Source of the DNA: Hemicentrotus pulcherrimus
Taxonomy: Eukaryota; Echinodermata; Echinoidea; Camarodonta; Strongylocentrotidae
DNA: 14,838 bases
Assembly: GCA_003118195.1 (NCBI GenBank)
Contig: BEXV01000059.1
Coordinates: 425,022-439,859 of the forward strand
Direction of reading: 5' to 3'
Positions within the stretch are counted from its first letter, which is position 1, and every line of letters begins with the position of its first letter. This document shows, piece after piece, positions 1 to 9,100 of the stretch. Made by a program: the position numbers and the translations under genes. The notes below the pieces were generated by a model. It was not told the DNA's origin. It did no database searches and saw only the letters and a program-made list of their open reading frames with translations.

Positions 1-1096
1 ATGGGCACAATTTGATATAGCTAGGTATTTCATTCCAAGTGATTACTCCGGAATATTTTACTGATCTACGTGAGGTATGGTATTTTAAAAATGGAATATA
101 TAAATCATTGGCATGTCTTCAGGATCAGGAGTGAATATTTACCCTCTCACGGCTTTTCATAGTCTCTTTTCTGTAAACAAGGAAATTAGCGGAGCACGGC
201 GAAAGCATAGGTAATCGCTCTTTCTTTGTTTTGTTAGTTTACATTGGTGTAACTTAATGATGAATAGAGCCCATTAATCGGTAATATATAATTTTGGTAA
301 CTATATCAATGGGGCAGTCTGGAGGATGAGATTGAGATAGTAAGAGCTTGTTAATGTTCAATCATAGTGTTGTGTTGCATTGTGTTGGATGCCTACTGAG
401 TACCGGTATTAAGCGCACCGGGCCGGGCATCGCTGAGGCCGAGATGATCTCGAGCTCGGATTACATACATGATGTACATGTAGTGGCCTCGGACCTAATC
501 AAAGCCTTAGTCTAGACTGGTATGCTGATCGAATGTGAGGTGGTGGTAGATGAGATCGTGGGGAACAATTAGCATTATGAGTTCATTTTAAAAACAATCT
601 GCATTGTTTGTTACTGTTTTCGTTGTGTTTGTTCATTCAAGACAAGCCATGACTGAGAATAATGAGGGGAGGGGGGGGGTATGTTTCATTGAGGCCATCC
701 ACCGCCGCCGCCTGCACGAAAACATGTAACAAGGGTAGGTTTTTTCATCTCCAGGGGTGTATCTGTATCCCAATATCAATAACAGGAAAAATGATTTAAA
801 AACGGTATCAATTCACTGTACTAGTTACTACACTACTAGTACAATGATATAGATCTAAGAAGGTATGCTGAAAGTGTAGGATATTTGAATAGCCCCGTCG
901 GGAGCAGAAGGTCTGATAGGATTTTTAAATGCTGTGTACATTTAAATACATGCGAGAAGCAATCCTCAAATCGGGTGTAAAATACCATGCAAGATAATGA
1001 AATCCCAGATAAGGGTCTTAACATTTAGGAACCTTGTTGAGCTTTAGGTTCTGTTCAGAAAGTGATTTATGCAGATGATGAATTATAGAGGAAAGG
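1..1096. other. No gene recognised; upstream of the KLHL-like gene
   Basis: AT-rich, with a more GC-rich patch at about 410-500 that reads open on the + strand from an ATG near 354 for some 54 codons to a TAG at about 515. It matches nothing I know. A run of G (GGGG, A, then nine G) lies at 666-679. An untranslated 5' exon or promoter of the KLHL-like gene may be here, but I cannot place a start site. Confidence 0.5.
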
Positions 1097-1097
1097 C

Positions 1098-1299
1098 GGG
1101 GGCGGACATTTCTCACAACCAACTCCATGACAGTCGTATATTTGGCCACGTTCTACAGAGATGTCATGAAGCCTACAACCTGCTTCACAAAGCCACAACA
1201 AATCAACAATTAATCAACAATTTTGTAAAACTGATGGCATCGGCTAAGGAAAATAGTCTGCATCACGTGTGGGCAAAGAAGGTTTTCTGAGACACTTAC
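1098..1299. repeat. Short copy of the GTTTCWCRAAGCC repeat family
   Basis: About 90 bases from 1109 match 10751-10841 at roughly three quarters identity, sharing AACTCCATGACAGTC-type and GATGTCATGAAG blocks and the CTTCACAAAGCCA block. The stretch near 1270-1299 (GGCAAAGAAGG ... ACACTTA) matches 11662-11689. Both ends of this copy therefore correspond to the two inner ends of the larger element at 10743-11762. The short open frame across it at 1069-1290 is repeat-derived and is not called as a gene. Confidence 0.6.
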
Positions 1300-1419
1300 T
1301 GGTATACCTTGAATATACCTTGAAGGCCACTCCTCGCCATCATGGCGATGAAGATCCAGTAGATAGTGTGGTGTGGCAGGGTTAAAGGGGTCCCGTGGGA
1401 CCCATTTAAAGACAGACAT
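1300..1419 (-). CDS. Doubtful first exon of an unknown minus-strand gene
   Basis: From an ATG at 1419 the minus strand reads 40 codons and ends in phase 0 at a perfect GTAAGT donor starting at 1299. The peptide starts MSVFKWVPRD and later has YLLDLHRHDGEEWPSRY. The stretch is more GC-rich than its surroundings. No family is recognised and no following exon was found between 1 and 1298. Against it: the donor overlaps sequence homologous to the repeat at 11662-11689, so the open frame may be chance or repeat-derived. Confidence 0.2.
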
Positions 1420-1659
1420 GTCGAGATGTTAATGAACTTGTAATTAGGATTTTTACGTTATAGTCATCTTGTAGATGACCTTGCATTGCTCGCATTATTC
1501 AGTAAAGTTTTAAGCTTTTTAAATTGAATCCTATATTATCCAACCCCTTTAGAGGAAAAATATACTCTTTAGCTTCTTAAGCTTACAAACTTTGAAACAC
1601 AATTACTACCCTTAGTATAATTATGCAATATATATAACAATACCTGTAGCTCAACCACA

Positions 1660-1680
1660 TTCTGTTTTTTGTTTTTTCTA
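1660..1680 (+). other. Splice acceptor opening the KLHL-like coding exon
   Basis: A long pyrimidine tract rich in T ends in TTTTTTCTAG, with the AG at 1679-1680. This is a strong acceptor 106 bases before the ATG. It implies at least one untranslated 5' exon further left. I could not place that exon; a GTAAT donor-like site after position 209 is one weak candidate among several. Confidence 0.6.
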
Positions 1681-1696
1681 GATCTACATCATACCA

Positions 1697-1717
1697 ATGA
1701 ATCAGCTTGAAACTTGA
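1697..1717 (+). promoter_or_regulatory. Upstream ORF 1 in the KLHL-like leader
   Basis: ATG at 1697 followed by five codons and TGA (MNQLET). It lies between the splice acceptor and the main start, in the same frame as the main CDS, so its stop also closes that frame. If translated it would be expected to reduce initiation at 1787. Translation itself is an inference. Confidence 0.5.
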
Positions 1718-1734
1718 GATTCATCCTTATTCCA

Positions 1735-1755
1735 ATGGGTGGGACATACATGTAA
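1735..1755 (+). promoter_or_regulatory. Upstream ORF 2 in the KLHL-like leader
   Basis: ATG at 1735 with sense MGGTYM, then TAA at 1753-1755. It is out of frame with the main CDS and ends 31 bases before its ATG. With uORF 1 this makes two short minigenes within 60 bases, a layout that permits reinitiation. The effect is inferred. Confidence 0.5.
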
Positions 1756-1786
1756 CTCCAAACTCTCTTCCAAAAGGCCACCAGAC

Positions 1787-3532
1787 ATGGCCTCCACCTC
1801 GCATCATCAAGCTGGAGTGCAGCAAGAGTATGTGTTTCGAGAGCCCCACCATCCTGCCCATGTCCTCTGCGGGCTCAACCAAATGAGAGAAAGCGGCTCT
1901 CTGACAGACACCACCATACATGTTAACAAGAGTCACTTCCAGTGCCACCGTGCCATCCTGGCTTGCAACAGTCCCTACTTTCAGGCCATGTTCACCAACG
2001 ATTTCCTGGAGAAGGTCAAAGGCATTGTGACCCTTGAAGGGATGAATCCGGTCATAGTTGCCCAAATCATAGAGTTTTCCTACACTTCGCAACTGACAAT
2101 TAATACGTCCAATGCGCAGGAGCTGCTTGAAGCAGCCAGTCACTTGCAATACCAAAGCATCGTCAAAGCCTGTTGTCTCTTCCTGAAGAAGCATCTGAAT
2201 CCATCCACATGTCTGGGAATCAAGCACCTTGCGGAGACCTACTCCTGCACTGATTTACTTGCAGCTGCTTCAAAGTACTGCAGAGAGAACTTCATTGCGG
2301 TAAGTCGGCAGGAGGATTTCCTGAAGTTGTCTGCTAAGGAGCTTGCAGATTATATATCCTCAAATGAATTGAAGGTGGAGAAGGAAGAGATTATTCTCAA
2401 GGTTTGCATGAAGTGGTGCGAGTTCAGTCACGACAGGGCCAAAGCATTCCATGAGGTGCTGGAGAAGGTACGCCTAGTGTACATCAAGCCGTCCGTTCTT
2501 CTAGGATACTTGTCAGATCCCATCATCAAGGATCACAGCCAGAATGGCAAACAGATCCTTGCAGCTATATCTATGCAGCAGCAGCTCCAAAACAAAACCC
2601 ACCTTGAGGGTTGTAGTCCCATACCCCGTCCTTCCACGTATGCTGAGGTGATGGCAGTGGTCAGTGGATATGGTAAGAACTATTCAAGCGTTAGAGATGT
2701 GGTGTACTATGATCCAGGCAATGACAAATGGGCTACTCTAGCCCAGCTGCCCCACAGCACCAGCAATTTTGCTGTAGCAGTGCTACAAGGTCAAATCTAC
2801 GTCACAGGAGGCAAGGTCAGTCGAACAATAACCAGCTCAACATGGGTGCTAGACCCGGCCAAAAATGAGTGGTCAAAGGGCTCGGAATTGAACGGAGCCC
2901 GGCAGCAGCATGGTTCAACAGCAACAATGTCAGGAAAGATGTTTGTGGTTGGTGGGGAAAATGAAAGTGGCATGGACTGGACTGTGGAGGAATACACCAA
3001 GTTGCAGAAGAAGTGGACAGTGATTACATCACTCCAGCAGGCAGTGGTCGACCCCGCTGTTGTTTCTATCAAGGAAAAGATCTATGTAGTTGGTGGTAGC
3101 ACGGAGATGCACATGGCTTACGAGCACATACAGTGCTTCAACACCGCTGGCAACAACTGGCACATCATCAAGCATATCTCTATCCCCAGTTGCCATTTTC
3201 CAGCGGTTGCGAATGGCAACAAGATCTATCTGATGAGTGGCTTTGGAAAGCAGGGTATTAAGGTCTATGATGTGGAACACAACACTATGCTTCCCCCTGT
3301 CCCAATGTGCAACTCAGAGAGACACTTATTCGCTGCTTCGTCCGTCCAAGGAAAGATTGTTGTCACAGGGGGGATGGACAACTACCAGTCTCTTTCATCT
3401 ACTGAAGTCTACAACCCCGATAGCAATGAGTGGAAATCGGGAGCACCCATGCCAAAGGCACTCAGAGCACATAACTGCGGAGTGGTCTGCAAGCTGTACT
3501 TAGGTCCACCATTTGATGGTGATGACTCATAA
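1787..3532 (+). CDS. Kelch-like protein (BTB-BACK-Kelch), probable Cullin-3 E3 ligase adaptor
   Basis: Complete 581-residue protein in one exon. Seen: a BTB domain at about 30-133 (LTDTTIHV at 39-46; CHRAILACNSPYFQAMF at 53-69), a BACK domain at about 138-245 (CLGIKHLAETYSC at 142-154), then a Kelch propeller at about 285-570. The blade glycines lie at 293-294 (SG), 341-342, 389-390, 436-437, 484-485 (SG) and 528-529, which makes six blades. The blade tryptophans are W315, W362, W410, W458 and W549; blade five lacks its Trp. Family knowledge: such proteins dimerise through BTB, bind Cullin-3 through BTB/BACK and recruit substrates through the propeller for ubiquitination. The substrate cannot be read here. 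The N-terminal half most resembles the KLHL24/KLHL6/KLHL35 group, so no symbol is given. Start: the open frame reaches a GTG at 1739, but the first in-frame ATG is 1787 with G at -3 and +4, and an in-frame stop at 1715-1717 closes the frame upstream. No signal peptide or membrane segment; probably cytosolic. Confidence 0.95.
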   Translation: MASTSHHQAGVQQEYVFREPHHPAHVLCGLNQMRESGSLTDTTIHVNKSHFQCHRAILACNSPYFQAMFTNDFLEKVKGIVTLEGMNPVIVAQIIEFSYTSQLTINTSNAQELLEAASHLQYQSIVKACCLFLKKHLNPSTCLGIKHLAETYSCTDLLAAASKYCRENFIAVSRQEDFLKLSAKELADYISSNELKVEKEEIILKVCMKWCEFSHDRAKAFHEVLEKVRLVYIKPSVLLGYLSDPIIKDHSQNGKQILAAISMQQQLQNKTHLEGCSPIPRPSTYAEVMAVVSGYGKNYSSVRDVVYYDPGNDKWATLAQLPHSTSNFAVAVLQGQIYVTGGKVSRTITSSTWVLDPAKNEWSKGSELNGARQQHGSTATMSGKMFVVGGENESGMDWTVEEYTKLQKKWTVITSLQQAVVDPAVVSIKEKIYVVGGSTEMHMAYEHIQCFNTAGNNWHIIKHISIPSCHFPAVANGNKIYLMSGFGKQGIKVYDVEHNTMLPPVPMCNSERHLFAASSVQGKIVVTGGMDNYQSLSSTEVYNPDSNEWKSGAPMPKALRAHNCGVVCKLYLGPPFDGDDS

Positions 3533-3573
3533 TTTTTAATTGTTCACCTCCATAGGTACCATAAAACCAGGAT

Positions 3574-3959
3574 CTTAAAGGGATCGTGTAACAATGTCAA
3601 ATCTGAGATACACGGCCCTACGTGTTATCAGTGTCTGTGATATGGAGTAATATTGGAGCCCTAAAAATATTGCGCTTCAAAATAATCAAGAAGTGCCTCA
3701 AAAAAGAAAAAATCTTTGAGTGACCGGTTTTACCATACTCGTTTTCCCCAATAGACTGTAGTGTTAGAAAACCGTCAGGCGAACGGTTTTCAAAATTTGT
3801 AATTCCAATCATAAATATCTTGATAATCAGACAGGCGATCGGCTTGTAAAAGTAATGGGGTTCCTGACTGACCTAAAGGTTTATACTTATCATTGAATAA
3901 TGAGCTAAATCCAGAATTTTGTTTCAGAATCTGAGACAAAGTTACCGGATCCCTTTAAG
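3574..3959. mobile_element. Inverted-repeat element (MITE-like) in the KLHL-like 3' UTR
   Basis: The left end begins CTTAAAGGGATC and the right end is its reverse complement GATCCCTTTAAG. Similarity continues inward for about 35 bases with mismatches (GTAAC and TCTGAGA motifs on both sides). The 386-bp interior has no credible ORF. It begins 42 bases after the KLHL stop and precedes the first AATAAA, so the mature mRNA probably carries it. Non-autonomous; the superfamily is not recognised. Confidence 0.65.
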
Positions 3960-4315
3960 TATGCATGAAATATTTCTGAGTGGCTCAAAGTCTGGAAGTT
4001 TCATGCAGTTATTCAAAACACTAAAATTGTGTAATTTAAGAGAAATTAGTGCTATTAAAATTGATAATGAGATTTTTGACAATTCCCGCAAGTTTCGTGT
4101 TGCTAAAGTGTCTGGTTTCGCAGAAAATATTGAAAAGGAATTCTTTAGATGAGAGTTTTAGGACTCTATTGCAGCAGTAGTCAGTCTTTTTTTGTTGCAT
4201 GACTTTGATACAGAGGAGAATCTGTGTACGTTTCATAACAGATGAGAATATGAAAATGTATGCAAATGTATTCTGCTTTGTTTCCTTTCTGAGAGGTTCA
4301 TAAAATTAAAAGTGC

Positions 4316-4321
4316 AATAAA
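4316..4321 (+). terminator. Probable poly(A) signal of the KLHL-like gene
   Basis: First canonical AATAAA downstream of the stop codon, about 780 bases into the 3' UTR. Further AATAAA hexamers at 4650-4655 and 5023-5028 could act as later sites, so the 3' end is not certain. Confidence 0.5.
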
Positions 4322-4341
4322 TGAAATATTCATGTATAATG

Positions 4342-4821
4342 TATACATCTAGCATTAGGTGAATCATTCCACTAGACCAGTAGTTCATGTAGACGAGTTT
4401 GGCCTGCTTTCATTTTATATTTCAAATAATGATGCTTTCAAGAGTGCTTGATGAAAAGCACTTGACAATTTAATGGTAAATACCTTTAACTAGTTGAGTA
4501 CCCGTAGAGGCCTGATAGAGTGGCTACTATTACTAAGCAATGATCATAAAATATTGACTCAATCAATGAAAACTACAGCAAGTAATGATCATTACATACC
4601 AATTTGAAATGAAATGCAGTTTTGCTGCAAATTTTGTCTTCATATTTTGAATAAAAGACTTTTATTTACTGTATGCCTTTGATTTATACATGTATATGAA
4701 GATTATACATTCATGTCCATAGAATGTTGATTAATTACATGTACATGATTTGGCGTCTAGATATTAATCATTTGTTTAGACATCGATCATAATTTCTTTG
4801 GCTAGAGGGTAAAGTGAAAGG
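4342..4821. other. Intergenic, no gene seen
   Basis: AT-rich sequence downstream of the first KLHL poly(A) signal. It holds a second AATAAA at 4650 and two TACATGTA palindromes (4687-4694, 4736-4743). No coding signal on either strand. Confidence 0.5.
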
Positions 4822-5010
4822 TACAGTACATTGAAACCTTGTCATATGTCAATATGAAATACTATTACTGGTATAACAAACTCAATATAACAAGGTAATT
4901 TTGCATTTCTTTATTTTATATTGTTTTGTTTTACCCTGACAACCAAGGTTTTGATATAATATACTCAAATTCTTTCTCCCAAGGAGTTGCTATAACAAGG
5001 TTCTACTGTA
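4822..5010. mobile_element. TA-flanked MITE-like element (TACAGTA ... AACCTTGT ends)
   Basis: The left end reads TACAGTA and then AACCTTGT; the right end reads ATAACAAGGTT and then TACTGTA, its imperfect reverse complement. CAGT-type termini inside a TA dinucleotide are typical of Tc1/mariner-derived MITEs. Length 189 bp with no ORF. ATAACAA blocks also occur inside. Confidence 0.6.
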
Positions 5011-7742
5011 CACTTATATGAAAATAAACTGACTTTCAGTAAATCAGTAGTGGAAAAACCATAGATTGAATTCGGTCAAGTTTTACTTAAGTATTCATAT
5101 TATGAATGTTTCTTTAAAGAGTCTGTGGTGACCAAATCTTCTTCAAGATATCATGATTGAATTCACTTTCTGTGGATTATATGTTAATATGTCAGGCAAG
5201 GCTCATTCAAGGAGAAACATATTGCTTGCAATGCCATTGTAATGTCACATTAGTGTACGTACACGTACATCTATGTAGTAACTAGCATTTGGTTAGAATC
5301 CCAAAGGACATAAAGAAGAGTATGCAACAGGGTTTTAAAATCAAATCATGATGTGTAGGTAAATCTGCATGTAATAGTGTAAATTGATGGATGTCCTGGG
5401 TAATTTCACATGGTACAAAATTTACATAATATTTTGTATTGAGTAAAGAGATTTATATGTCCTTGAAATTCCATGTATTCTACAAAAAAGAAAGAAAATT
5501 ACAATTTTAAGAGTGAAACAGTATATTTTAGATGTTAGAATGTGTTGGGATTTTAGTCATTGACTTTGAGATAACTTCAAGAAATTCATTCTGGTTTGAA
5601 TGGTTGTGATGGTTCATTATATCATGCCAGACATCCTATTGGGTAGGCACCACTTCTAATAGACTAGTGAAATAACTTTTTTTATATAAATACTCGCCCA
5701 AATTACAATTGTTTGCTGTGAGCCACAATTAGGGCATGCAGACAGTAACCAGGTATTTAAAAAAAACACCCTTCTAACTCTCAGCAGTTGCTTAAGCCAC
5801 CTGGCAAATCTCTGTTAATCATTTTGATAATGAATGGCAAACAGTGGTCCACTTTCAATTTGTTTTGAGTTATGTATACCCTCCATGGTTAAGTACTTAA
5901 TATTACAATATGTACAATAGTACTTTCCATCAATCACCTCCTACCTCAAAATTAATAGCCCAGTACTTCATAGCCCAAATTAGATTATCCTGAGTCACCC
6001 CAATTTAGTTGGTCATTTTAATAGGAGTTGCTGTACTGGTATGACCCCAGAGCTTAATCTAAAAGAAATGCCAGGATGCTTGATTTTCCAACTTCTTCTT
6101 TTCTATAAAATATTAACTCTTGAAGAAGAAACAAATTGCTTATAATAATCACATAGCATGTATGTTTGGAAACTCATAAAATTTTACAGAGCGAAACAGA
6201 AATAATTACAGGTATCTACAATTTTGAGTTGGTGTCTCAGATTACTGTCATTTTTTATGAGTCAGAAGGGCACAGTTAATGTATTTTCTGTTTAATACAA
6301 AGAGCTAGCACCCTTGTCAGCTCATTTCTCCAGTTTTCACATCGAAATGAAACAGCATGGACTCTATAAAGCATTATTCTAACTTAGCTGTATTGTATTC
6401 ACAATTGAGTTTTGGTCAGTATTCCAAATAGTATGCCTTGAACCCTTGTATAGTAGATATCCTATCATATCTTTCTTTTATCACCTTGCGTTGGATTTTG
6501 TTAACAGAAAGCACAAGTATTTTAAGTTCATTTTCCCCAGAAAGTATTTTTCTTCTCCCTGATAGAATACCAGAATTTATTGTCACCTTGTGGAAATGTC
6601 ATCAACTTTATACTTTGAAATGCACTGTGGGCTGATTAGGCTGCTGGAGCTATATCCAGGGTAATCATTTCCATAGCTCTTTTGAAGTGCAAAGAAACGC
6701 TATATTGTAATATGATATGTGCTTTATACCAGGGCAGAATATTGTAAAGAGAAACAGCTTTTAGCAAGCCGCAGAAACAATCTGCATTTTTACTCAAGTA
6801 TAGAATATATATGGATAAGAAACCAAGCATCTTGCTGATTTGTGCTAAACAAGCAGTTGGGGTTGGAGGGAAGGAGAGAGGGGGGCAAGGAGCTAAACAA
6901 AATTGTAGAAAATGTATTTACCGGTATATGCATATTTTGTGTGTGAGGGGTGTAGAAAGTAAATACACCCTGGCAGTGTTAAACGTCTTTAAAATATTCT
7001 CGGTTAGTGCTGTATTCAAACGAACGATTGTGTCTCATCGAACGCATATTTATATTTAGGACTTGTTGCAATAATAGACGAGAGCTTTTAGTGCTCATTC
7101 TTCATACATGTATTGCTATACTGTAGGACAGGCTAATATTTGACATAACTATACAATTTTGTAGGAAAAGAGCTTTTAAGGGCTCGTGATGTAACATCAT
7201 ATGAAATCAGTTTTAGAAGGTATAGAAATAGAAAAGCGATGATGCAGGCTCGGTGGCATAAATCTGTTACACTTATACCAAATACCTTTTCTAAATATAT
7301 TTTTTTCAAGTTCACTATTCATATTGTTATTGCAGAAATTCGACTATCCTTTTATCTTTTGTTGAATAGGATAAAGAATACAAGAAAATTGAGAGAGGGT
7401 GAAAGAGTAAGTGGAAGAGGTTCCTTATAGGCCTTATTTCGCCGAGTATAATTTATTTAGATAAAGCAAATCAGATTTCTGCTGTTCTTAATTTGTAATC
7501 AATGTTTTCATGAAAAGGGTAACTGATCTTCCATGAATTATCAATATGCTCAATATTCTAAGGAATTACTGTTATGGAGTTGCTCTGATTTTGAAATGAG
7601 GCACACAGATGTGAAATAAAATTTGAGAATCATGTAATAAAACAGAATTGAGGTTTCTTATTGTGATAGCAGTGTGTGATCTTGCAGGACAGATAGAGAA
7701 CAATGGCAGAATTAGAGCATGACTGTAAACATGAATTTCACA
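5011..7742. other. Intergenic, no gene seen
   Basis: About 2.7 kb of AT-rich DNA. The short open frames here (for example 6438-6635, 6811-7059 and 7239-7430) have no recognisable motif, flanking splice signal or composition change. A purine-rich patch lies at about 6865-6893 and a TACCGGTA palindrome at 6919-6926. Confidence 0.5.
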
Positions 7743-7814
7743 AGAGAGAGGGAGAGAAAAGATGGAGAGAGAGAGAGAGAGAGGGTGGGGAAGAGAGAGA
7801 GAGGGAGAGAAAGA
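7743..7814. repeat. GA-rich purine microsatellite
   Basis: Seventy-two bases with only two pyrimidines on the + strand, mostly (GA)n interrupted by GGG and AAAA. Such mirror-like purine tracts can adopt triplex (H-DNA) structure; no function is inferred. Confidence 0.85.
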
Positions 7815-7904
7815 ATAGCACATTCAAATCTACATAACATTAATGCTATATAATGGGATCTCCTCACTATTCTCGTCTACAGTTGTCATAAAATTGACCA
7901 GCAT

Positions 7905-8042
7905 TGGCCCGTTGCATGAATCACACTAGTTGGCAACTTTGCCATCAATTTTAACTACAATGGCAACATCACTCAACAGCCAATCAAATCAAGGTTTCCA
8001 TGGAAGTTGCCATCAATGTTGAGTTTCATGCAGCAGGGCCCC
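7905..8042. repeat. Small fold-back repeat (GGCCC...TGCATGAA ends)
   Basis: The left end GGCCCGTTGCATGAA matches the reverse complement of the right end TTCATGCAGCAGGGCC, with a small offset. GCCATCAA blocks and their complements (TTGGCAAC, GTTGCCAT) recur inside. No ORF. It looks like a non-autonomous element of unknown class. Confidence 0.5.
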
Positions 8043-8979
8043 AATATGTGTGTTAATTCCATGTGCGACTCTCGTGATGAATCGCCCCCTTTCCTTATGT
8101 GAACAGCTCATCTACTTATGAGCATTCATATAAATCTAGGCCGATTCCTTCAACGTACATGAAAAACAATGCCTACTAATCGTGTCCAGGGTACGATTAA
8201 GAAACAAAAAGTGATTGTATAATCCCTATTACATGAACATGCACTTAACTACAGACAAAGAAAATCAGAAAAGGCTAAACAGAAAACAATATCCAGTACA
8301 CTGTATGATCTAAAGAACTTCATATTTATTATATCATTCATAGATCAACATATTTGTCACATATATTCAGAGTAGTTGTTTTGTTTAAACTTTAAAATAC
8401 TGATGATTCTGCTAGTTGTTTGTCAACAAACAGAAAAATCTAGTCCATGTATCTACAAAGTAGTCCCTCATATTGTTTTCATCTCTTTTCATTGCATCCA
8501 GTATTTTCAGAAAAGTTTTTAAAAATTCCCTTTGTTGTTTCTTTTATGTGCCTTTTCATGCTCTCTATGGAGTGGAGATCGCACTTTTTGAAGTCCAACA
8601 CAAAAAATGGTGCCTATAAATGAGCATATGGAGGTTACAACTGCTTTCCCGGAGCTCAAGACAAAAATATTCCAACTTTTATGCCACATTCTCTACAGTC
8701 ACTCCATACAAAACTTGGCAGGGATAATGGGGCTGTGTCTCAAGACAAATCTGAATCCATCTATTTACAACCCATCAAGTGAAATTCATAAGATCTTTCA
8801 TCCTGCAATACCATCCACAGAGCACTACCCTATGGGCTTTCAGAGGGGTTCTTATGGTGAACATCTACAACAAAACCAAATTGCCTGTTTTTCAGTGATG
8901 TTACCTACATGCAACACTCCAAGAGGAATACCGATACACATTCGTAAGTGAAATGACAAAACCATTTGATAAAAATCTA
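8043..8979. other. No gene called; downstream of NDUFV2
   Basis: Contains a + strand open frame at 8607-8951 with no recognisable motif. On the minus strand, around 8590-8475, a frame reads about 40 codons after a CATTTATAG acceptor-like site (DLHSIESMKRHIKETTKG within it). I recognise neither. If NDUFV2 does not stop at its first poly(A) signal this is its 3' UTR; a second minus-strand AATAAA lies at 8325-8330. Confidence 0.35.
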
Positions 8980-8985
8980 TTTATT
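8980..8985 (-). terminator. Probable poly(A) signal of NDUFV2
   Basis: TTTATT on the + strand, that is AATAAA on the minus strand, only 21 bases after the stop codon. It would give a very short 3' UTR. The alternative is the AATAAA at 8325-8330. Confidence 0.5.
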
Positions 8986-9006
8986 TCTAGTAAGCAGTGA
9001 TTCTTT

Positions 9007-9100
9007 TCACAAGTCGTCCCGTACACCGAATCCAGGCCCTGTGGGTGGTTCAATAAGACTGGTTAGACCACCCTCTGGCTCTGATGCAAACCTTGAATTC
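9007..9100 (-). CDS. NDUFV2: NDUFV2 exon 7, C-terminal tail and stop
   Basis: One base completes Arg, then [20 protein letters not shown] and [10 protein letters not shown], with TGA at 9009-9007. The acceptor is TTATTTCTCACAG. It matches the human tail (GRFSCEPAGGLTSLTEPP and GPGFGV). Confidence 0.97.

Noticed and set aside
666..679. G-quadruplex from the G run
   Set aside because: Only two G tracts separated by one A; it does not meet the usual four-tract pattern with loops.
1069..1290. 73-codon + strand open frame
   Set aside because: Most of it is the repeat shared with 10743-10848; no protein features.
1739..1786. Extension of the KLHL-like protein to a start at 1739
   Set aside because: The codon at 1739 is GTG, not ATG. 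In an animal nuclear gene the first in-frame ATG at 1787, with good context, is the likely start.
1739..3532. Additional genes in the antisense frames of the KLHL-like CDS (1727-2227, 2797-3072, 3029-3280)
   Set aside because: These are frame shadows of a conserved coding region, without domains of their own.
8607..8951. 114-codon + strand open frame beside the NDUFV2 3' end
   Set aside because: No motif, no supporting splice or composition signal, and placement opposite the NDUFV2 terminal region. Length alone is not enough in this AT-rich DNA.
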